Assembly (NCBI GenBank): GCA_019247305.1
Contig: JAFAPC010000098.1
Span: forward strand, 1-33,968
Reading direction: 5' to 3'
Source: Pseudonocardiales bacterium
GTDB lineage: Bacteria > Actinomycetota > Actinomycetes > Mycobacteriales > Pseudonocardiaceae
DNA length: 33,968 nt
Position numbers and translations under genes: made by a program
Shown here: piece after piece, positions 14,535-25,187 of the stretch
Position numbering within the stretch: position 1 is the first letter of the stretch
Layout of the letters: every line of letters starts with the position of its first letter
The notes under the pieces: model-generated
Databases searched by the model: none
What the model was told of the DNA's origin: nothing
What the model saw: only the letters and a program-made list of their open reading frames with translations

Positions 14535-15752
14535 TCAGCGGGCGCCGGTGAGCGAGCGTAGTTCGTCTCCTAGGTCGCGGATGGGCGCATGGGTGGGCCA
14601 GGCCTGTCGCATCTGGGTCTGGGCGCGCTGGAGAGCGCCAGCCAGCCGGGTCGATCGGGTGGTGCGACAGACGACCAGCGCCTGGCGGGCGTGGGCGAGG
14701 GCGAACTCGGCCTGCCTAGCGGTGGTGAACGCCTCGGCGGCGCGCACATGGTAGATCGCGGCCCACTCGGAGTCACGCTCAACCTCCGGCAGGTCGCGGA
14801 GTCCGGTGGTCAGGTCGGTGGCCGCCCGCTGGGCGACGCGGGGGTCTTTCAGGGCGTGCCAGGCGGAGGCCCGCTCCAGGGTGAAATACCCAGAATGGCA
14901 CCAGTATAGGTTCGACGGTGTGTCAGCTTGCCGGGCGACAGCGCGTTCGGCGAACTCATCAGCGCGTCGCAGGGCGCGGTCCATCTCAGCACGTTCGCCG
15001 ACCATCGCCCACCCACGGGCGTCGTAGTAGGCGTTCTCGGCGTGCTGGACGATGGACACCCGCTGGTCACGGCTCGCAGCCAGGGATAGCGCGATCACCC
15101 CGTGCGGATCGTCCAGCACCCACGCCAAGTGGGCCTTGTGGAAGAGTGCCAACGACGTCAGGTCTGGGTCGTCGAACTCCACTCCCAGCGCCAGCGCCGC
15201 GTCCAGTTCGCGCTGGGCCTGCTCGGAGTGCCCGGTCTGGGTGAGCAGCCAGCCGAGATAATTATGCAGCTCCCCGGCCAGGACGCCGACCTGATCCCGG
15301 ACCGGGCCGCGGGCATCGGCCAGCAAATTGCAAACCAGCGCACGGTCGTTGCGGACACCCGGCAGCACGGCGGCGGACCCGATCCGGTCCTCCAGGCGGC
15401 GGTTAGCGGCCAGCACGTCGGCGAGCGCGCCGACCGTGGCGGCATCGACCCGTCGAGGGTGACGCACGGCCAGCGCTACCCGTTCCCGATCTTCCGGGTT
15501 GGCGGGCGCCGCGGCGGTGTTCGGGAGGGCATCAGCCGCCTCCCAGGTGGCCAGCAGGGCTCCCCCCGCATTCAGAGCGTGGTCTAACGCTTTGACCACA
15601 CCCTGGCTGGGCCAACGGCGGCCGTGCTCAATGTTATGAACGTGCGCACGGGCCACGTGCGCCACCCCGGCGACCTCAGCCAGCGACAGACCCGCCTGCT
15701 CTCGCAGCGTGGCCACCTGCTCGGCGAAACGCGCCCGCCCGTCTGCCCCCAT
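14535..15752 (-). CDS. XRE-family regulator with TPR repeats
   Basis: About 405 residues. The N-terminal HTH is RFAEQVATLREQAGLSLAEV followed by AHVARAHVHNIEHGRRWPS (residues about 7-55). A linker leads into a long alpha-helical TPR array with units such as LHNYLGWLLTQTGHSEQAQRELDAAL and IYHVRAAEAFTTARQAEFALAHARQAL. This is the common actinobacterial single-protein regulator layout in which the TPR region is presumed to sense a peptide or protein partner. The start at 15752 has GGAAGAGGGCAGG upstream; the frame extends to 15848 without family similarity. Transcribed alone, separated from ino1 by about 130 bases. Intact, unlike the XRE/TPR gene at the window start. Confidence 0.85.
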   Translation of the reverse strand: MGADGRARFAEQVATLREQAGLSLAEVAGVAHVARAHVHNIEHGRRWPSQGVVKALDHALNAGGALLATWEAADALPNTAAAPANPEDRERVALAVRHPRRVDAATVGALADVLAANRRLEDRIGSAAVLPGVRNDRALVCNLLADARGPVRDQVGVLAGELHNYLGWLLTQTGHSEQAQRELDAALALGVEFDDPDLTSLALFHKAHLAWVLDDPHGVIALSLAASRDQRVSIVQHAENAYYDARGWAMVGERAEMDRALRRADEFAERAVARQADTPSNLYWCHSGYFTLERASAWHALKDPRVAQRAATDLTTGLRDLPEVERDSEWAAIYHVRAAEAFTTARQAEFALAHARQALVVCRTTRSTRLAGALQRAQTQMRQAWPTHAPIRDLGDELRSLTGAR

Positions 15753-15879
15753 GCCTGCCCTCTTCCTATTCTTCCGTTCGATGTCGCCGCACCCGGAGGT
15801 GACCCTCAGCGGGTTCCCTCCACGGTGCCTACGCGCGAGGGTAACCACGTGATCGCTGACATCGCTACGCTGGTGCCAG

Positions 15880-16972
<1,093 letters not shown>

Positions 16973-16980
<8 letters not shown>

Positions 16981-17566
16981 GGTCCGCCCTTTCGGTGTCA
17001 TCGTGTGATGGTTCGGGATGTGCCCGCTCATGGGCGATCAGTTCATTGAGCCAGCGCACCTCGCGCTCACTGGTTTCCAGACCCATCCGGTGCAGCTCAA
17101 GGGTGTACCGGTCGATCTGGTCGCCGGTTCGGGCGAGTGCGGCGCGCAGCCCCTCTCGACGTTCCTCGACCCGGCGTCGCCGTCCCTCCAGGATGCGCAT
17201 TCTCACCTCGGCCGGTGTCCGCGAGAAAAACGCCAGATGCACTCCGAACCCGTGGTCGTCCCAGGTCTGCGGGCCGGCGTCGGCCAGCAAGGTGGCGAAG
17301 CGCTCCTTGCCGTCAGCGGTGAGCCGGTACACCCGCCGGCTTCGGTAGGCCCAGCCCGCGCCCCGGCGCTCGCGCAGGTCCTCTACTACCGCCGGGCTGT
17401 TGTCCTCCACGATGAAACCGGAGCGCTGCAACCGACGTAGCGTGGGATACAGCGACCCAAACGAGTAGGCGCGGAACGCCCCGAGCAGACCGGTGAGACG
17501 TTTACGCAGCTCATAGCCGTGCATCGGAGCGTCGTGCAGGACACCGAGGACCGCTAGCTCCAGCAC
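16973..17566 (-). CDS. PadR-family transcriptional regulator
   Basis: A 197-residue repressor-type protein. The winged HTH occupies residues 1-90, with the PadR hallmark [20 protein letters not shown] and the recognition region [19 protein letters not shown], plus the wing [17 protein letters not shown]. The C-terminal half ([28 protein letters not shown] onward) is the helical Vir_act_alpha_C dimerisation domain. The GTG start at 17566 is supported by AGGAGGTGCC upstream. The gene order PadR-ino1 is the same as in mycobacteria (Rv0047c-Rv0046c). The ligand is unknown. Confidence 0.93.
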
Positions 17567-17691
17567 TCGGCACCTCCTAACCCGGCGCTGCGACAGACAA
17601 CCGGACTATATCGCGCCGATACATCTCCCGCGCGATATGCCGCCCGAACGCCCGAGCGTAGATCAGGTAACGGTTGCGTACGCTGTTGAGA

Positions 17692-18096
17692 GTGCGGACC
17701 AGGCGGCAGATGGTGGACTACGCGTTGCGGCGACGTGCGCTGCTCGCGGAGGTCTACGCCGGCCGGGTTGGCCTGACCGAGGTCTGCGACGCGACCCCGT
17801 ACCTGCTGCAAGCGGCGAAGTTCCACGGTGAGCCCAGCTCGATCACCTGCCCCGTGTGTCGTAAGGAGCCCCTCACCCTGGTCTCCTGGGTGTACGGTGA
17901 CGAGCTCAAGCATGCGGCTGGCTCCGCCCGGAGCACCGACGAGCTGAACCGGCTGGCGACGCTCTATGAGGAGTTCTGCGTGCACGTCGTCGAGGTGTGC
18001 CGGACGTGCAACTGGAACCACCTCGTGCAGTCATACGTCCTGGGAACTAGCGGTGTGGGCGGCAAGCGGCCCCGCCGGAGGACCGCAGCGGAGTAA
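17692..18096 (+). CDS. DUF5318 family protein
   Basis: A 134-residue cytoplasmic protein conserved in Actinomycetia. The sequence RQMVDYALRRRALLAEVYAGR and DATPYLLQAAKFHGEPSS is followed by two cysteine pairs, CPVCRKE and CRTCNWNH, which probably form one zinc-binding site. The GTG at 17692 gives the usual family N-terminus; a TTG at 17674 would add six residues. It lies just upstream of the penicillin-binding protein gene, as in M. tuberculosis (Rv0049-Rv0050), which suggests a link with cell-wall synthesis, but its function is unknown. Confidence 0.88.
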   Translation: MRTRRQMVDYALRRRALLAEVYAGRVGLTEVCDATPYLLQAAKFHGEPSSITCPVCRKEPLTLVSWVYGDELKHAAGSARSTDELNRLATLYEEFCVHVVEVCRTCNWNHLVQSYVLGTSGVGGKRPRRRTAAE

Positions 18097-18212
18097 CCCC
18101 GCGCTGGGGCGGGGACCTGGTTGCCGGCTCGGCCGGTGATGCGTATCCCCAGCACAGCTGTGCCCTGGGCGAACCCCTCGCGACCTGAGCACCGGTTCTG
18201 GGAGGACAAGGC

Positions 18213-20669
18213 GTGAGCGATCAGCGAAGTGAGAGCTACCCTCCGGAGCGATTCGCCCAAGCCCGATCGCGGCAGCCTCAACCACCTCAACCACCGCAGC
18301 GGACGGTCGCGCGGCCAGGTGCAGTCTGGGGCGAGCCCACCCTGCTCACTCACCGAGCACCGCCAGCCGAGCCGTCCATCGAGCGTCCACCGGTCGAGCC
18401 GGTCATTCGGCGTCCGCCGGCTGGGCCGGCCCTGGGACGTCCGCCGGTCGGCCCCCGTGGTTGGTCGGGCGGTCAGGACGGCGATGGATATGCCGGCGGC
18501 CTCCCCGGCTCACTTCCGACCGCTGCGGGCGAGCCACGGTGGTCCACCCGCTGGCGATGGGCGCCCACGATTGCCCTGGCGGGCCTGCTACTGGGAATTC
18601 TGCTGCCGGTGCTGGCGTTCTTTGCGGGTTGGCTGTTTTTCTCCGTCCCCTCTCCCGCGGTGCTGGCGGCGCAGCGCAAACAGATCACCACGATTATGGC
18701 CAGCGACGGGAGCACGGAGATTGGCCGTTACGTGCCGGCGGAGGGCAATCGGCTGCCGGTCAGTCTCGCGCAGGTGCCGGTGCATGTGCAGAATGCGGTA
18801 CTAGCCGCTGAGGACCGCAGTTTCCGGTCCAATCCCGGATTCGACGTCATGGGTATCGGGCGGGCTACCTGGAACCAGCTCACCGGTGGTGATGGCGGTG
18901 GCTCCACCATCACCCAACAGTACATCAAGGTGGCCACCGGCCACGACGAGTACACCATGTTTCGGAAATTCCGCGAGATGATCCTCGCTGCCAAGATAAC
19001 CAAGCAGGAGTCCAAGGACCAGATCCTGGAGGACTATCTCAACACGATCTACTTCGGTCGCGGGGCGTACGGTATCCAGGCCGCCAGCCAGGCCTACTTC
19101 GAAAAGAACGTGCAGAATCTGACCGTCGCCGAGGCGGCGGTCCTGGCTGGCGCGATCCGGTCCCCGTCCCGCTTGGATCCGGCCAAAAACCTCCCCCAGG
19201 CCCAGTCCCGATGGAACTTTGTGCTGGACGGGATGGTCGAGAAGGGCTGGCTATCCCCGTCCGATCGAGCGGCGGCGCGATACCCGGAGACGATGGCGCC
19301 GAGCCAGGCTCCCGGCGCACCGACCGATGACCGGGCGCACATTGTCGAGCGGGTGCTGGAGGAGCTGGACAAGCAGGGCATCAGCCGTGAGCAGCTGGCC
19401 GTGGGCGGCGGTGCGATCATCACCACCATCGATCCCCGCGCCCAGCAACTGGCCCGGGACGCCGTGCTCACCGAGCTGCGCGGGCAGCCGAAGAACCTGC
19501 ACTCCGCGCTGGTCGCGATCGATCCGCGCACCGGGGCGGTGATCGCTTACTACGGCGGGTCGGACGGCGCTGGCTTCGACTTGGCCGGTGGGCCGGCGTG
19601 GAACCCGGGATCGGCATTCAAACCATTCACCATGCTGGCCGCGCTGGAACACGGCATCGGGATGAACTCCCTCTACGACGGGAACTCTCCCGTGGTCATT
19701 GACGGTCATTCCTACGCCAACTCGGAAAGCCGCAACTACCCCAAGCTGACCTTGCACGATGCGATGACCCAGTCCGTCAATACCGCCTTCGTGCGGCTGG
19801 CCCAGGACGTGGGACCGCAGGCGATCCGGGAGGCCGCCATCCGAGCCGGAATCCCTGAGCAGATCAACGGCAAGCGCGCCATGACCGAGCCGGACAGCGG
19901 GGCTCCTGGGCTGGGTATCACGCTCGGCCAGTACCCGGTGCACACGATCGACATGGCCAGCGCCTATGCCACCTTTGCCGCCGATGGGATACGGCGGGAG
20001 CCTTTCTTCGTCCGCGAATACACCAACGCCGGTGGCACCGTCGACTATCATCACTCGGACAAGCCGTACCCCGCCTTCGACCGAGTGAGCGCCGAGAACA
20101 ACGCTAAGCTGGCTCGTAATGTCACCGCGACGCTGACCGACGTCGCGCGCAGCTCGCAGATTCCGCTGGCCGGCGGGCGGCCGGTAGCCGCGAAGACCGG
20201 CACCCACCAGCGCGGCGACACCGGCAGGAACTCCGCCGCCTGGACGGTCGGGTACACCCCGTCGATCTCCACCGCGGTCTGGGTGGGTGATCCGGCCAAT
20301 TCGGCGATCAAGAACGTCAACGGCAGCGACATTTTCGGCCGGGGCCTGCCGGGTGCGATCTGGCAGCGGTTCATGAACGCCTATTTGATGGGCGCCCCTA
20401 TCGAGACCTTCCCCCCGTTCACTCTGATTGGTCCGGCCCCGCCACCCATCGAGACCCCGCCGACGGCGCCACCGGTGCACACCCGGGAGCCGCACCACTC
20501 CGCACCGTCCGCGCCGTTCGAACCGGATATCGAGGGTTTTCTGCGCATGCCGATCGAGCCTCCGATGAAGCCGAAGCCGACCAGATCGCGACGCGATACG
20601 TGCTTCCGCTTCCCCTTCTGTGACGGACCGCCATCGGGCGAGGAGGACGACAACGAGCGCGGAGGCTGA
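18213..20669 (+). CDS. ponA: Class A penicillin-binding protein (PonA1-like)
   Basis: An 818-residue bifunctional peptidoglycan synthase. A proline-rich cytoplasmic N-terminus (1-110) precedes one transmembrane segment (about 117-144). The glycosyltransferase 51 domain follows, with catalytic Glu200 in AAEDRSF and the [11 protein letters not shown] motif. The transpeptidase domain carries SAFK (catalytic Ser467, Lys470), SVN (521-523) and KTGT (from Lys661). The C-terminal tail is rich in Pro and ends with a cysteine pair region CFRFPFCDG. It polymerises glycan strands and cross-links them outside the membrane. The GTG start follows GGGAGGAC. The GT87-like gene overlaps its 3' end by about 50 bases, indicating an operon. 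Confidence 0.94.
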   Translation: MSDQRSESYPPERFAQARSRQPQPPQPPQRTVARPGAVWGEPTLLTHRAPPAEPSIERPPVEPVIRRPPAGPALGRPPVGPRGWSGGQDGDGYAGGLPGSLPTAAGEPRWSTRWRWAPTIALAGLLLGILLPVLAFFAGWLFFSVPSPAVLAAQRKQITTIMASDGSTEIGRYVPAEGNRLPVSLAQVPVHVQNAVLAAEDRSFRSNPGFDVMGIGRATWNQLTGGDGGGSTITQQYIKVATGHDEYTMFRKFREMILAAKITKQESKDQILEDYLNTIYFGRGAYGIQAASQAYFEKNVQNLTVAEAAVLAGAIRSPSRLDPAKNLPQAQSRWNFVLDGMVEKGWLSPSDRAAARYPETMAPSQAPGAPTDDRAHIVERVLEELDKQGISREQLAVGGGAIITTIDPRAQQLARDAVLTELRGQPKNLHSALVAIDPRTGAVIAYYGGSDGAGFDLAGGPAWNPGSAFKPFTMLAALEHGIGMNSLYDGNSPVVIDGHSYANSESRNYPKLTLHDAMTQSVNTAFVRLAQDVGPQAIREAAIRAGIPEQINGKRAMTEPDSGAPGLGITLGQYPVHTIDMASAYATFAADGIRREPFFVREYTNAGGTVDYHHSDKPYPAFDRVSAENNAKLARNVTATLTDVARSSQIPLAGGRPVAAKTGTHQRGDTGRNSAAWTVGYTPSISTAVWVGDPANSAIKNVNGSDIFGRGLPGAIWQRFMNAYLMGAPIETFPPFTLIGPAPPPIETPPTAPPVHTREPHHSAPSAPFEPDIEGFLRMPIEPPMKPKPTRSRRDTCFRFPFCDGPPSGEEDDNERGG

Positions 20670-22221
20670 GCCGGCGGCGCTGCTACAGCGGGTGGTGCCC
20701 AGCTGGAGCGATCCGGTGCCGGCGCTGGCCAGCCGGATCGTGGGTGGTCCGCTAGGTCGGCATGCGGTGCTGGGCCGGCACTGGTTCTGGACTCCGCTGC
20801 GGGTGGTGGTGCTCTTCGCGACGATCACCTTGGCGTTGGGGTGGCTGCTCAAGGTGCCGTGTCTGCAGACCTACCGCGACAGTGCTGGTGTCTTGCAGGT
20901 GGACTGGCGCGACGGCCGCCAGTACTGGGCGATGTGCTACTCGGACACCGTGCCGCTCTACACCGCAGAGCGGCTGGACCAGCCTGGGCTGGCCGGATTC
21001 CCCTACGCCACCTCGTGGATCGAGAACCCAGGCGAGCCCAGCGCGCACGTGCGCTACATGGAGTATCCGGTGCTCACGGGCCTGTACCAATGGGTCGCCG
21101 CCAAGCTCGCGCAGACCTGGCTTGCCATCGGGAACTCCCACGCGGACGGGTGGCTGCCCCGCGCGGCACCCGCCGTCGTGTATTTCGACATCAGCGCACT
21201 GGGGCTCACCGCGGCGTGGTTGGTGACGGTCTGGGCCCTGGTGGGGTTGTCCCGGCGACGACCGTGGGACGGCGCGCTGGCCGCGGTGTCGCCGCTGGTC
21301 GTGGTGCACGCGTTCACCAACTTCGATGCCCTGGCCACCGCGCTGGCCACCACCGGGCTGCTGGCGTGGGCCCGGCGACGCCCGGTGCTCGCTGGGGTGC
21401 TGCTCGGCCTGGGCGGCGCCACTAAGTTCTACCCGCTGTTGCTGTTGTTCCCGATCCTGCTGTTGTGCTGGCGGGCCGGACAGCTGCGCGCCGGGCTGGC
21501 GGCGACCACGGCGGCGGCGCTGTCGTGGCTGGCGGTCAACGTGCCGGTGATGGTGCTGTTCCCCTCAGGGTGGGCGGAGTTCTTCCGTCTCCAGCGCCGG
21601 CGCGGGGCTGACCCGGACACGCTGTACACCGTGGTGTCCACCTTCACCGGTTGGCCCGGTTTCGACGGGGTGCTGCGGCCCGGCCAGATCCCCACGGCAC
21701 TCAATCTGGTCAGCGCGACGCTGTTCCTGCTGGTCTGCGCGGGGATCGGCGCCTTGGTGTGGGCGGCGCCGCGCCGGCCGCGGCTGGCCCAGGTGTGCTT
21801 GCTGGTGGTGTGCGCGTTTCTGCTCGTCAACAAGGTGTGGAGCCCGCAGTACTCGTTGTGGCTCGTTCCGCTGGCGGTACTGGCGATCCCCCGGTGGAAA
21901 CCACTCCTGGCCTGGATGGCCCTTGATGCGCTGGTCTGGGTGCCGCGGATGGCCTATTACCTCGGTCCGGAGCACAAGGGGTTGCCCATCGAGCCGTTCC
22001 TGGGCACCGTGGTGGTCCGTGATGGGGCAGTGCTGCTACTGGTAGCCCTGGTGCTGCGGGATGTCTGGCGAGTTGAGCACGACCCGATCCGGATATGGGG
22101 CGAGGATGACCCGCACGGCGGTGTCCTGGACGGTGCCCCCGACGCTCGCGGAATCAGGTGCTCGTCGCCGAGCGGTCGTTGCGCGAGGCGCCGTTGCGCG
22201 AGGCGCCGTTGCGTTGCGTAA
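20620..22221 (+). CDS. GT87-like membrane glycosyltransferase
   Basis: About 533 residues of polytopic membrane protein with roughly ten hydrophobic segments, such as [31 protein letters not shown] and [16 protein letters not shown]. The arrangement matches GT-C polyprenyl-phosphate-dependent mannosyl/arabinosyltransferases of the GT87 type, including [14 protein letters not shown] and [17 protein letters not shown]. The M. tuberculosis counterpart by position is Rv0051. It probably transfers a sugar to a cell-envelope glycan. The GTG start overlapping ponA is the longest choice; GTG codons at 20692/20695 are alternatives. The C-terminus ([14 protein letters not shown]) is encoded by a 15-base direct repeat at 22178-22207 and looks like a recent local duplication. 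Confidence 0.83.
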   Translation: MTDRHRARRTTTSAEAEPAALLQRVVPSWSDPVPALASRIVGGPLGRHAVLGRHWFWTPLRVVVLFATITLALGWLLKVPCLQTYRDSAGVLQVDWRDGRQYWAMCYSDTVPLYTAERLDQPGLAGFPYATSWIENPGEPSAHVRYMEYPVLTGLYQWVAAKLAQTWLAIGNSHADGWLPRAAPAVVYFDISALGLTAAWLVTVWALVGLSRRRPWDGALAAVSPLVVVHAFTNFDALATALATTGLLAWARRRPVLAGVLLGLGGATKFYPLLLLFPILLLCWRAGQLRAGLAATTAAALSWLAVNVPVMVLFPSGWAEFFRLQRRRGADPDTLYTVVSTFTGWPGFDGVLRPGQIPTALNLVSATLFLLVCAGIGALVWAAPRRPRLAQVCLLVVCAFLLVNKVWSPQYSLWLVPLAVLAIPRWKPLLAWMALDALVWVPRMAYYLGPEHKGLPIEPFLGTVVVRDGAVLLLVALVLRDVWRVEHDPIRIWGEDDPHGGVLDGAPDARGIRCSSPSGRCARRRCARRRCVA

Positions 22222-22435
22222 CCGGCCTCACGGGATCATCGTCGCTGACCCGGGTCTCCAGAGGTGCACCGGTCGCCTCGCGAGGTCCTTTACGACCCGC
22301 TGCCGTATTCGTACCGTACACGGTGAGTGCACAGCGTAACCACGATCTGCTGAAAGTACTGGTTCTCGTCACAGAGAGGCTCTAGGGTCGTTACTCTAGC
22401 GACACAACCCAGTACGGAGCGACACGGAGGCACCT

Positions 22436-23344
22436 ATGGGAACACGAGCGAGGGTGACCACGGTTGCCGGAGCAGCCACCTTACTGTGCGCGGCGAGCAC
22501 CTTCGGAGGGGTCGTATCGGCCCTGGCCGCACCCTCCAAAGTGTCCACCACCGCCACCGTGCTGGCGGACGCTCCCACCCCAATGCTGGTGGGGGGCTGT
22601 GGGGATACGGTGCGTGGTGATCCTGGGCAGCGAGTCGGCGTCCGAGAGGCAGATCGCCCGGTTCTTGACGTCGGCGCGGTGCCCGCCACTGGGTCGAGCA
22701 CCTTCGACGCCACGCCAGCGCTGCGCCAGCTGATGGGGCCGCTGGCTCCAGCATGCAAGATCACTGCTGAACCGCTGTCACCGCTGCTGGCCCCCGTTGT
22801 CGCGGTCATCGCCCCGGTCGCCGCTCCGCTTACTGGCCCGATCGGGCCGGTTCCGGGGCTCGCTGCGCCTCCGTCGCCGGGGGCACCACGGTCGGCCCCC
22901 TCAGCCGCGCCGGCCGCCCCGACTGATCGGCCACAACCCACTGCGGCACCCGCCCTGGCCTCCCCGGCCGTCGGTCCGTTCACCGGGCCGGTGATGCCGA
23001 GTGACTTCCCCTTCGCGTTGGGCCGCTACAGCAGTGGGTTCCCCCGGTACAACTACGCTGACCTGCTGGCGATCGGTCACCCCGGTGCCCTCGGGCGACT
23101 GTCGGCCGGCATGCTGACGGCGGACCTGTTTGGCACCCCCCAGGTCAGTAACGGTTCGGGATTGGCAAAGCTGGGCTTCGGAAAGCAGAGTGCGGCGGCC
23201 AACGATGTCGCTGCTGCGGGGCGGGCGACCGCGTTGCCGGCCAACGGTGTCGAGCAGATCACCCTGCCGGTCCTCATGGCGGTGCTGATGCTGGCCGGCG
23301 TCACCGCCGCCCTGCTGCGCAGCTGGGTTCTTGGGCGACGCTGA
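22436..23344 (+). CDS. Secreted Pro/Ala-rich protein with C-terminal anchor
   Basis: A 302-residue exported protein. A signal peptide covers about residues 1-32 (VAGAATLLCAASTFGGVVSALAA). A low-complexity Pro/Ala/Gly central region follows (PVAAPLTGPIGPVPGLAAPP and similar). A C-terminal hydrophobic helix (LPVLMAVLMLAGVTAALLRSWVL) ends with positive residues GRR, consistent with membrane anchoring after export. Two cysteines (residues near 55 and 107) may form a disulfide. I recognise no enzymatic domain. It sits between the wall-synthesis genes and the rpsF operon, where mycobacteria have Rv0052, but does not obviously resemble that protein. A likely envelope protein of unknown role. Confidence 0.72.
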   Translation: MGTRARVTTVAGAATLLCAASTFGGVVSALAAPSKVSTTATVLADAPTPMLVGGCGDTVRGDPGQRVGVREADRPVLDVGAVPATGSSTFDATPALRQLMGPLAPACKITAEPLSPLLAPVVAVIAPVAAPLTGPIGPVPGLAAPPSPGAPRSAPSAAPAAPTDRPQPTAAPALASPAVGPFTGPVMPSDFPFALGRYSSGFPRYNYADLLAIGHPGALGRLSAGMLTADLFGTPQVSNGSGLAKLGFGKQSAAANDVAAAGRATALPANGVEQITLPVLMAVLMLAGVTAALLRSWVLGRR

Positions 23345-23401
23345 ACCCGATTAGCCCCGCCGAGCATCCGCCAGTCTCGCCACGAGACACGATTTTCTCC
23401 A

Positions 23402-23437
23402 GGCCGCCCCGCGATTGTCCTCGCGGGGCGGCCTTTT
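23402..23437 (+). terminator. Strong Rho-independent terminator before rpsF
   Basis: A perfect 13-bp stem (GGCCGCCCCGCGA paired with TCGCGGGGCGGCC) with a six-base loop TTGTCC is followed by TTTT. It lies 58 bases after the secreted-protein stop and about 105 bases before rpsF. It should end the upstream transcript and isolate the ribosomal operon, or act as an attenuator if the rpsF promoter lies upstream of it. Confidence 0.85.
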
Positions 23438-23543
23438 GCTATCCTCGTGCCCGTTGCTGCGCCGGGTGTTGTCGCGCCGCAGTGCTTCCTCCTGCCGCGG
23501 AGAGTCCGCGGCCGAGTGAGTCCACAGGAGGTCAGTGGTCTTC

Positions 23544-23840
23544 ATGCGTCGTTATGAGATGATGGTCATCCTCGATCCCCAACTTGACGAGCGCACCGTG
23601 GCACCATCGCTGGACCAGTTTCTCGGCGTGGTGAAGACGCAAGGTGGCAGCGTCAACAAGGTCGACGTCTGGGGCAAGCGCCGGCTCTCGTACGAGATTA
23701 ACAAGCGCACCGAGGGAATCTACGCGGTTCTGGACATGTCCTGTACCCCCGCCACCGTGGCTGAGCTCGACCGACAGCTCTCGCTCAGCGAGACTGTGCT
23801 GCGGACCAAGGTGTTGCGACGGGATCTGAGAAAGGACTGA
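23544..23840 (+). CDS. rpsF: 30S ribosomal protein bS6
   Basis: A 98-residue bS6. [49 protein letters not shown] and the final [14 protein letters not shown] are diagnostic. It binds bS18 in the platform of the small subunit, and its partner gene is two genes downstream. The ATG at 23544 gives the standard N-terminus, but a GTG at 23535 is closer to the AGGAGG (three bases) while the ATG is twelve bases away; initiation at either is possible. First gene of rpsF-ssb-rpsR-rplI. Confidence 0.95.
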   Translation: MRRYEMMVILDPQLDERTVAPSLDQFLGVVKTQGGSVNKVDVWGKRRLSYEINKRTEGIYAVLDMSCTPATVAELDRQLSLSETVLRTKVLRRDLRKD

Positions 23841-23841
23841 C

Positions 23842-24333
23842 GTGGCCGGCGAGACGGTGATTACCGTGGTGGGAAACCTGACCGCTGACCCGGAGCTGCG
23901 CTTCACCCCCTCCGGGGCGGCAGTGGCTAACTTCACGGTGGCCTCTACCCCGCGTACCTTCGATCGCCAGAGCGGCGAGTGGAAGGATGGCGAGGCACTC
24001 TTCCTGCGGTGCAACATCTGGCGGCAAGCCGCGGAGAATACCGCTGAGTCGCTCACCCGCGGCATGCGAGTGATTGTCAGTGGGCGGCTGCGTCAGCGTT
24101 CGTTCGAGACGCGGGAAGGCGAGAAGCGCACGGTGATGGAGATGGAGGTTGACGAGGTCGGCCCGTCGTTGCGCTACGCCACCGCCAAGGTCAACAAGGC
24201 TACCCGTCAAGGCGGTGGGTCGGGCAACGGCGGGTATGGCTCCTCGGGTTCCTTTGGCCCGGCCGCTGAGGACCCGTGGAGCTCAGCTCCGCCGGCCGGC
24301 TCCGGCGGTTACGACGAGGAACCCCCGTTCTGA
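23842..24333 (+). CDS. ssb: Single-stranded DNA-binding protein
   Basis: A 163-residue SSB. The OB-fold covers residues 1-110 ([55 protein letters not shown]). A flexible Gly/Ser-rich linker follows. The acidic C-terminal tip DEEPPF is the docking peptide for replication and repair partners. A GTG start lies one base after the rpsF stop with AAGGA inside the rpsF end. It binds ssDNA during replication, appropriately grouped with dnaB. Confidence 0.96.
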   Translation: MAGETVITVVGNLTADPELRFTPSGAAVANFTVASTPRTFDRQSGEWKDGEALFLRCNIWRQAAENTAESLTRGMRVIVSGRLRQRSFETREGEKRTVMEMEVDEVGPSLRYATAKVNKATRQGGGSGNGGYGSSGSFGPAAEDPWSSAPPAGSGGYDEEPPF

Positions 24334-24356
24334 TCACCTTACTGTAGATCATCAAT

Positions 24357-24407
24357 CGGATTGCCGGCTCAGCCGGCGGTAGCCGGATTGCCGGCTCAGC
24401 CGGCGGT
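24357..24407 (+). repeat. Tandem hairpin repeat between ssb and rpsR
   Basis: Two direct copies of a 24-base unit (24357-24380 and 24384-24407), each containing GCCGGCTCAGCCGGC, which can fold into a short GC stem. No T-run follows, so complete termination is unlikely. It may be an mRNA-stabilising or processing element that tunes ssb against rpsR, or simply a small duplication. Confidence 0.6.
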
Positions 24408-24461
24408 CTGGTCTCGAACACTACTGACCCCCAGACGTGACCCACTCAGGAGTACCCAGTC

Positions 24462-24698
24462 ATGGCCAAGCCTCCGGTGCGCAAACCGAAGAAGAAAATC
24501 TGCATCTTTTGCAAGGACAAGGACACCGCTATCGATTACAAGGACACCACGCTCCTGCGGAAGTACATCTCCGATCGCGGCAAGATCCGGGCTCGCCGGG
24601 TCAGCGGTAATTGCAGCCAGCATCAGCGCGATATCGCGATCGCGGTGAAGAACGCCCGTGAAGTTGCGCTGCTGCCCTACACCTCGACCGCACGCTGA
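24462..24698 (+). CDS. rpsR: 30S ribosomal protein bS18 (cysteine-containing form)
   Basis: A 78-residue bS18 with [29 protein letters not shown] and [29 protein letters not shown]. Cys14, Cys17, Cys51 and His54 form the zinc-binding set of the C+ type. Actinobacteria often also carry a cysteine-free paralogue used under zinc limitation, usually elsewhere. The ATG follows CAGGAG. It pairs with bS6 encoded upstream. Confidence 0.96.
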   Translation: MAKPPVRKPKKKICIFCKDKDTAIDYKDTTLLRKYISDRGKIRARRVSGNCSQHQRDIAIAVKNAREVALLPYTSTAR

Positions 24699-24718
24699 CA
24701 TCGGGAAAAGGCGACCAC

Positions 24719-25174
24719 ATGAAGATTATCCTCACGGCTGACGTTCCCCCGCTCGGCGGGCCCGGTGACCTCGTGCAGGTCAAGGATGGCTATGCCCGTA
24801 ACTACCTGCTGCCCCGCCGGCTGGCCATCGCGGCTACCAAGGGCGCCGAGAAACAGGTGGCCGATCTTCGTCGGGCCCAGCAGGCCCGGCAGATCCGCGA
24901 TCTTCACCATGCTCGGGAGGTCGCCGAGGTGCTGTCGGGTCTGGGCACCGTGTCCATGACGGCCAAGGCTGCCCGCTCCGGGGGAAAGCTGTTCGGCTCG
25001 GTCACCGCAGCGGACGTTATCGACGCGATTCGTTCCGCAGGCGGCCCGCCCTTGGATAAGCGGACGGTGGACCTCGGCGGCCCTATCAAGTCCACCGGTT
25101 CTTACCAGCTGACCGTGCGGCTGCACCCGGAAGTCTCGGTGACTCTCCCCTTCACAGTCACTGCCGCCGGCTGA
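24719..25174 (+). CDS. rplI: 50S ribosomal protein bL9
   Basis: A 151-residue bL9 of normal length. The N-terminal domain reads MKIILTADVPPLGGPGDLVQVKDGYARNYLLPRRLAIAAT. A long connecting helix (KQVADLRRAQQARQIRDLHHAREVAEVL) leads to the C-terminal rRNA-binding domain (GKLFGSVTAADVIDAI, VDLGGPIKSTGSYQLTVRLHPEVSV). It starts 20 bases after rpsR with AAGG upstream. Last gene of the operon; the convergent methyltransferase gene ends 13 bases beyond its stop, with a short CCGGCTGAGCCGG stem between. Confidence 0.96.
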   Translation: MKIILTADVPPLGGPGDLVQVKDGYARNYLLPRRLAIAATKGAEKQVADLRRAQQARQIRDLHHAREVAEVLSGLGTVSMTAKAARSGGKLFGSVTAADVIDAIRSAGGPPLDKRTVDLGGPIKSTGSYQLTVRLHPEVSVTLPFTVTAAG

Positions 25175-25187
25175 GCCGGTAATCCGG

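Noticed and set aside
14377..14754. Plus-strand frame starting by ATGA overlap after the zinc-ribbon gene
   Set aside because: The start looks plausible, but after about 50 codons it runs antisense through the intact XRE/TPR regulator and shows no family similarity; at most a truncated gene start.
19251..20852. Very long open frame (533 codons) on the minus strand opposite ponA
   Set aside because: Antisense shadow of a GC-rich gene with all PBP motifs on the plus strand; the translation has no recognisable domain and no ribosome site.
22178..22207. Tandem 15-base repeat considered as a CRISPR or regulatory array
   Set aside because: Only two and a partial copies without spacers, and it encodes the C-terminus of the GT87-like protein; a local duplication is sufficient.
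24357..24407. ssb-rpsR repeat considered as a terminator
   Set aside because: Stem lacks a following T-run and lies inside a ribosomal operon that should be continuous.
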